Of a stretch of DNA of 24,083 nt, positions 15,424-24,083 are shown in pieces. The stretch is from Planctomycetota bacterium (GTDB lineage: Bacteria > Planctomycetota > PUPC01 > DSUN01). How positions within the stretch are numbered: position 1 is the stretch's first letter; every line of letters begins with the position of its first letter. The stretch covers positions 1 through 24,083 of the forward strand of contig VGYW01000087.1 in NCBI GenBank assembly GCA_016872875.1. The letters run 5' to 3'. Under the pieces are notes generated by a model. That model was not told where the DNA came from, ran no database searches, and worked only from the letters and a program-made list of their open reading frames with translations. Made by a program: the position numbers and the translations under genes.

Positions 15424-17166
15424 ATGGCAACCCTTCGAATCGCTTTGGCGCAGATCAACCCCACGGTTGGCGACCTGGCGGGCAATGGCGCGAAGATCGC
15501 GGAGGCGATGCGGCGCGCCCGCGAGGCAGGGGCGGACCTGGTTACATTCCCCGAGCTGGCCGTGAGCGGCTACCCGCCCGAGGACCTGCTCCTGAAGCCC
15601 GGCTTCCTGCGCGATTGCCGCGCGGCCCTCGATTCGCTCGTCGGGCAGATACGCGGCATCGCGGCCATCGTGGGCTTCCCCGACTTCGCCAACGGGTCGG
15701 CCTACAACGCGGCCGCGCTCATCCACGGCGGCCACCTGCTCGGCGTCTACCGCAAGGTCGAGCTGCCCAACTACGGGGTGTTCGACGAGAAGCGCTACTT
15801 CGCCCCAGGCACCGGCTCGCTCCTCTTCGAGGTCAACGGCGTGCGGCTGTTCGTGACCATCTGCGAGGACGTGTGGGTGGCGGAGGGGCTGGCGGAGCGG
15901 CTGGCGCAGCGGAACCGGGCGCACGTGGTGGTGAACATCTCGGCCTCGCCCTTCCACGCCGGCAAGCTGGCCACGCGCCGCGAGGTCCTCGCCGCCTTCG
16001 CACGAAGGACCGGCGCATACGTGTGCTATAATAACCTTGTGGGGGGCCAGGACGAGTTGGTCTTCGACGGGGGAAGCCTGGTGATTGACCCCCGGGGAAA
16101 GCTGGCCGCATCCGCCGCAAGGTTCGAGGAGGACATGCTGCTGGTGGACCTCGCGCCGTTCGGCAAGGGCGAACCGGTCTCGCCCCGCGACACCAGCGGC
16201 CAGTGGGGCCGCCGCCTCGCCATCGAGTCGGCCAACAGCCGCGGGCTGGACCCCGTGCCGCCGCGCGTGGCCCCCGAGCTCGACCGCACGGAGGAGGTCT
16301 ACAAGGCCCTCGTCCTCGGCACGCGCGACTACGTGCGCAAGAACCGCTTCAAGAAGGTGGCCATCGGGCTCAGTGGCGGGGTGGACTCCGCCCTCACCGC
16401 CGCCATCGCCGTGGACGCGCTCGGCCCGGCAAACGTTGTGGGGGTCACGATGCCGTCCCAGTTCACGTCGAGCGAGACGCTCTCGGACGCGATGCGTCTG
16501 GCGGCGAACCTGGGTATCTCCCTCCTCACGATCCCCATCGCCCCCATGTTCGCCTCCTACCTGGAGGCCCTTGAGGATGCGTTCGGCCCTGGCGCGCCGG
16601 GCATCGAGCGGGAGAATCTTCAGGCGCGCATCCGCGGCAACATTCTCATGGCGCTCTCAAACCGCCACGGCTGGCTCGTCCTCACCACGGGCAATAAGAG
16701 CGAGGTCGCGGTCGGCTACTGCACGCTCTACGGCGACACCGCGGGCGGCTTCGCCGTCATCAAGGACGTGCCGAAGACCCTCGTCTGGGAGCTCGCCGAA
16801 CACGTGAACCGCAAGGCGGGCCGCGACGTCATCCCCTGCAGCATCATCGAGCGGCCGCCCACCGCCGAGCTCAAGCCGAACCAGAAGGACGAGGACTCGC
16901 TCCCGCCCTACCGCGTGCTCGACCCGATCCTGAAGGCCTACGTGGAGGAGGACAAGGCGCCCGAGGAGCTCGTGCCCCTCTGCCCCGACGTGGCGCGCCT
17001 GGCCGACGTGCTCCGCCGCGTGAACACCAGCGAGTACAAGCGGCGCCAGGCCCCGCCAGGCGTGAAGATCACCCCCAAGGCGTTCGGGCGCGACTGGCGA
17101 CTGCCCATCACCAACCGCTATGGCAATGGCAGGCTGAAGGCCGCGGCACAGGCGGAGAAAAAATAG
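15424..17166 (+). CDS. nadE: Glutamine-dependent NAD+ synthetase
   Basis: A 580-residue two-domain enzyme. Residues 1-260 form a nitrilase-type glutaminase domain with the Glu44 (FPELAVSGY), Lys111 (YRKVELPNYGVFDE) and Cys147 (VTICEDVW) triad. Residues about 290-580 are the ATP pyrophosphatase synthetase domain, with the P-loop SGGVDS at 317-322 and the TTGNKSEVAVGYCTLYGDTAGGF motif further on. It amidates deamido-NAD+ using ammonia released from glutamine. The start ATG 15424 is chosen because MATLRIALAQINPTVGD is the family N-terminus; the open frame upstream to 15274 only translates the intergenic inverted repeat. It lies between glnA and gltB and consumes the glutamine produced by the former. 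A weak GAGG precedes the start. Confidence 0.96.
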   Translation: MATLRIALAQINPTVGDLAGNGAKIAEAMRRAREAGADLVTFPELAVSGYPPEDLLLKPGFLRDCRAALDSLVGQIRGIAAIVGFPDFANGSAYNAAALIHGGHLLGVYRKVELPNYGVFDEKRYFAPGTGSLLFEVNGVRLFVTICEDVWVAEGLAERLAQRNRAHVVVNISASPFHAGKLATRREVLAAFARRTGAYVCYNNLVGGQDELVFDGGSLVIDPRGKLAASAARFEEDMLLVDLAPFGKGEPVSPRDTSGQWGRRLAIESANSRGLDPVPPRVAPELDRTEEVYKALVLGTRDYVRKNRFKKVAIGLSGGVDSALTAAIAVDALGPANVVGVTMPSQFTSSETLSDAMRLAANLGISLLTIPIAPMFASYLEALEDAFGPGAPGIERENLQARIRGNILMALSNRHGWLVLTTGNKSEVAVGYCTLYGDTAGGFAVIKDVPKTLVWELAEHVNRKAGRDVIPCSIIERPPTAELKPNQKDEDSLPPYRVLDPILKAYVEEDKAPEELVPLCPDVARLADVLRRVNTSEYKRRQAPPGVKITPKAFGRDWRLPITNRYGNGRLKAAAQAEKK

Positions 17167-17169
17167 AAC

Positions 17170-17201
17170 GGATCCGACCGATCCGACCGAGCGGACCGAT
17201 A
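17170..17201. repeat. GATCCGACC short tandem repeat between nadE and gltB
   Basis: Degenerate tandem units of GATCCGACC (GATCCGACC, GATCCGACC, GAGCGGACC, GAT) fill the 48-bp spacer between nadE and gltB. Nothing resembling a promoter is visible, so gltB is probably transcribed from upstream. Confidence 0.6.
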
Positions 17202-17214
17202 GAAGGGCCACTCA

Positions 17215-21870
<4,656 letters not shown>

Positions 21871-21871
21871 G

Positions 21872-22073
21872 GCAAGAAGCAAAAGGCAGAGGGCAAAAGA
21901 CAGAAGGCAAAAGTGACAAGGCAAAAGGCAAAGGGCAAAAGGCAAGGCGGAAGAATGGAGAAGCAGAAGGCAACAGGCAAGAAGGAGAAGACGCAGGCCA
22001 GAAGGACTCTGCCTGGCGTCCTTCTTGCTCTGACTTACCACTTTTGCCTTCTGCCCTTTGCCTTTTGCCTTTC
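21872..22073. repeat. AAGGCAAAAGGC repeat with long inverted arms between gltB and gltD
   Basis: The 223-bp spacer is purine-rich on its left half (many GGCAAAA units from 21872) and pyrimidine-rich on its right. A perfect 20-bp inverted repeat joins AAGGCAAAAGGC... at 21918-21937 with its complement at 22052-22071. Inside it, AGAAGGAC (22000-22007) pairs with GTCCTTCT (22018-22025) around 10 nt. The composition is unlike the flanking genes. It may act as an attenuator or mRNA processing site between the two subunit genes, or be only a dispersed repeat. No other gene is seen here. Confidence 0.65.
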
Positions 22074-22093
22074 CTCTCTTGATTGGACACCCA

Positions 22094-23569
22094 ATGGGTA
22101 AGCCGACCGGGTTCCTGCAATTCGAGCGTCAGGACCCGCCCAAGCGCCCTGTCGAGGAGCGGGTGCACGACTACCAGGAGATCGAGGAGCGTTTGCCCGT
22201 CCGCGCGCTGGAGACCCAGGCCGCCCGGTGCATGGACTGCGGCGTGCCCTTCTGCCACTCCTTCGGCTGCCCCGTGAGGAACCTCATACCCGACTTCAAC
22301 GACATGGTCTACAAGCGCCAGTGGCAGCGGGCGCTCGACCTCCTCCACGCCACGAACAACCTGCCCGAGGTCACGGGCCGCGTCTGCCCCGCCCCGTGCG
22401 AGGCCGCCTGCACCCTTGCCATCAACCAGCCGCCCGTCTCCATCAAGCAGATCGAGCTTCAGATCATCGAGCGCGGCTTCGAGCGGGGCTGGGTACAGCC
22501 CGAGCCCGCCCCCGTCAAGAGCGGCAAGAAGGTCGCCATCATTGGCTCCGGGCCGACTGGCCTCGCCGCCGCCCAGCAGCTCGCCCGCCAGGGCCACGAG
22601 GTGGTGGTCTTCGAGAAGGCCGACCGCGTCGGCGGCATCCTCCGATACGGCATCCCCGACTTCAAGCTGGAGAAGTGGGTGATAGACCGCCGCCTCGAGC
22701 AACTGCGCGCCGAGGGCGTGGTCTTCGAGACAAACGTCGAGGCCGGCCTCGACGTCTCCCCCCGCTACCTCCGCCGCACGTTCGACGCCATCCTCATCGC
22801 TGCCGGCGCCCGTGTTCCGCGCGACCTCAAAATCCCAGGCCGCGACCTCGACGGCGTCCACTTCGCCATGCGCTACCTCACCCAGCAGAACCGCCGCAAC
22901 GCGGAAAAAGACACCCGCTGTCTCTTGTGCGAAGCACCCGGAGGGCCGTTCCGGCAAAAGACAGCGGGTGTCTTTTTCCGCGACGGCGACGACGCCATCC
23001 ACGCCGCGGGCAAGAACGTCGTCGTCATCGGCGGAGGCGACACCGGGGCCGACTGCATCGGCACGGCCCGACGCCAGGGCGCGAAGGAGATCGTCCAGAT
23101 CGAGCTCCTCCCCGAGCCGCCCCGCGACCGCCCGTCCGACAACCCCTGGCCCACCTGGCCCCGCACCATCCGCTCCTCCACCTCGCACGAGGAGGGCTGC
23201 GAGCGCCTCTGGAGCATCGGCGCGAAGGAGTTCATCGGCGAGGACGGCCGCCTCACGGGCCTCCGCTGCGTCAAGCTCGAATGGGCGGATGGCAGCTTCA
23301 GCGAGGTCCCCGGCTCCGAGTTCACGATCAAGGCCGAGCTCGCCCTCCTCGCGATGGGCTTCATCCGCGTCGAGCATGGCCCCCTCATCGAGCACTTCGG
23401 CCTCGAGGTCAGCGACCGCGGCGCCCTGAAGGTAGGCGCCAACCACATGACCACCGCCCCGGGCGTCTTCGCCGCCGGCGACAGCGTGCTGGGCGCCTCC
23501 CTCGTCGTCCGTGCCATCGCCCTGGGCCGCGAGGCCGCCGCCGCCATCGGCAGATTCCTCCGTCCCTGA
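22094..23569 (+). CDS. gltD: Glutamate synthase, small (beta) subunit
   Basis: A 491-residue GOGAT beta subunit. The N-terminus MGKPTGFLQFER matches the family and fixes the start at 22094, although no good ribosome binding site is present in the repeat-derived upstream DNA. Iron-sulfur cysteines are in CMDCGVPFCHSFGCP (Cys46, 49, 54, 59) and VCPAPCEAAC (98, 102, 106). The FAD motif is IIGSGPTGLAAA (149-160) and the NADPH motif VIGGGDTGADC (311-321), with GVFAAGDSVLGASLVV near the end. It passes electrons from NAD(P)H to GltB. Residues 270-296 are foreign: an 81-bp palindromic element splits LTQQNRRN from DGDDAIHAAGKNVVVIGGG, just before the NADPH-binding fold. Family members have a short variable linker here, so the insertion is probably tolerated. 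Confidence 0.95.
   Translation: MGKPTGFLQFERQDPPKRPVEERVHDYQEIEERLPVRALETQAARCMDCGVPFCHSFGCPVRNLIPDFNDMVYKRQWQRALDLLHATNNLPEVTGRVCPAPCEAACTLAINQPPVSIKQIELQIIERGFERGWVQPEPAPVKSGKKVAIIGSGPTGLAAAQQLARQGHEVVVFEKADRVGGILRYGIPDFKLEKWVIDRRLEQLRAEGVVFETNVEAGLDVSPRYLRRTFDAILIAAGARVPRDLKIPGRDLDGVHFAMRYLTQQNRRNAEKDTRCLLCEAPGGPFRQKTAGVFFRDGDDAIHAAGKNVVVIGGGDTGADCIGTARRQGAKEIVQIELLPEPPRDRPSDNPWPTWPRTIRSSTSHEEGCERLWSIGAKEFIGEDGRLTGLRCVKLEWADGSFSEVPGSEFTIKAELALLAMGFIRVEHGPLIEHFGLEVSDRGALKVGANHMTTAPGVFAAGDSVLGASLVVRAIALGREAAAAIGRFLRP
22901..22981 (+). repeat. 81-bp in-frame palindromic element inside gltD
   Basis: Perfect 23-bp arms (22901-22923 beginning GCGGAAAAAGACACC; 22959-22981 ending GGTGTCTTTTTCCGC) enclose a 35-nt centre that holds two small hairpins, GTGC-GAA-GCAC and CCGGA...TCCGG. 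The length is 27 codons, translating as AEKDTRCLLCEAPGG then PFRQKTAGVFFR. The ends and the peptide pattern match the element in gltB, while the inner stem bases differ but remain paired in each copy. Confidence 0.88.
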
Positions 23570-23750
23570 CCCCAAGAGCGCATAAGAGCAACGTGTCGCC
23601 AGAACGGGCGCAGTAACGGATTTGCACGCGCCACCGAACGCCACCCCATTGCCTCCGCGGAACGCATCTTGCTGGGGCCAAGGCTGGCCGCCACTCCGCG
23701 GCCTTACCCGTCATCATCCGCGAGGGCGCGACCTCAGCTTCCGCCCTCCG
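23570..23750. other. Intergenic stretch after gltD, no gene seen
   Basis: About 180 bp between the gltD stop and the terminal repeats. No convincing coding frame, promoter, RNA gene or terminator was recognised. The part from about 23708 (CCCGTCATC ... GCGACCTCAGCTTCCG ... CCTCCG) reappears in altered form at 24021-24067, so it belongs to the larger repeat structure that follows. Confidence 0.5.
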
Positions 23751-24083
23751 TCGAGCCCGAGCGGGGGCACTTGGCCGGAAGAGGGCCGCCTGCTGGCACG
23801 AAGATAATTGCAGAGTTATATGACTCTGCAATTATCTTCTCAAGCCCCCATGCCGGCTAGTGCGCAGCATGCATGCCGGTGGCCCATCGTCGAGCCCGAG
23901 GTGGGCACGTGGCCGGAACAGGGCCGCCTGCCGGCACGGAGATAATTGCGGAGTCATATGACTCTGCAATCATCTTCTCAAGCCCCCGTGCCGGCCAGCG
24001 CCCCGCGTGCACACCGGTGGCCCGTCATCGAAAGCCTGCCTCACGCGGCCTCAGCGTCTGCCTTCCGTCGAGCCCGAGCGGGG
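23751..24083. repeat. 139-bp tandem repeats, each with a 40-bp AT-rich palindrome
   Basis: Unit 1 (23751-23889) and unit 2 (23890-24028) both start TCGAGCCCGAG and keep the same order: GGGCAC, GGCCGGAA, GGGCCGCCTG, a 40-bp palindrome, TCAAGCCCCC, TGCCGG and GGTGGCCC. A third unit starts at 24068 and runs off the window. The palindromes are at 23800-23839 (17-bp perfect arms, GAAGATAATTGCAGAGT) and 23938-23977 (centre AGTCATATGACT). No gene is visible inside the units. The design, an AT-rich palindrome in a GC-rich tandem unit, resembles the modules at 284-757. Confidence 0.8.

Noticed and set aside
16027..16032. Perfect TATAAT inside nadE
   Set aside because: It lies within conserved coding sequence (VCYNNLVGGQDEL), has no convincing -35 partner, and no gene starts after it.
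23794..23813. Sigma-54-like TGGCACG followed by TTGCA in repeat unit 1
   Set aside because: The gap between blocks is 7 bp in place of 4, unit 2 does not preserve the first block, and no gene follows.

Overview
The window is GC-rich, gene-dense bacterial chromosome with strong G/C third-position codon use. A PEP-CTERM-tailed secreted protease, the style of the GlnK and Pit proteins, and many palindromic intergenic repeats suggest a member of the Planctomycetota/PVC group. This is inference, because no rRNA or marker gene is present. No tRNA, rRNA, CRISPR array or transposase was seen.

Layout. Positions 1-131 hold the 3' end of an unidentified gene. Positions 132-777 are non-coding and carry three copies of a module with a period of about 204 bp. 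Each module has a 30-bp AT-rich palindrome followed by a sigma-70-like promoter, and the third copy faces a lipoprotein gene (778-1644). On the minus strand lies a phosphate uptake pair: a Pit accessory protein of the PhoU-like DUF47 family, then a Pit permease. Divergent from it is a GAF-AAA+-Fis sigma-54 activator (3941-5497). Next comes an ammonium operon (outer-membrane barrel, amt, glnK) behind a near-consensus sigma-54 promoter. An asrABC-type anaerobic sulfite reductase operon follows, in which asrA has lost an internal segment and changed frame. A frameshifted remnant and a minus-strand subtilase with a PEP-CTERM tail come next. The last block is glnA (its own sigma-54 promoter), a glutamine-dependent NAD synthetase, and glutamate synthase large and small subunits. 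The window ends in 139-bp tandem repeats, each with a 40-bp palindrome.

How it works together. Amt, GlnK, glutamine synthetase and both glutamate synthase subunits form a complete ammonium uptake and GS-GOGAT assimilation set. The activator at 3941 is a natural candidate to drive the sigma-54 promoters before the barrel-amt-glnK operon and glnA. Both have TACCG-type dyads roughly 115-145 bp upstream. The protease has a third sigma-54-like promoter and a different set of upstream dyads (three copies of GTTGCC-N4-GGCAAC), which suggests a separate activator.

The most unusual feature is a family of palindromic elements inserted in frame inside gltB (60 bp, 20 codons) and gltD (81 bp, 27 codons). 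They share termini, reading frame and the peptide pattern AEKD..R...KT.GVFFR. They add to at least six other repeat families at gene junctions.
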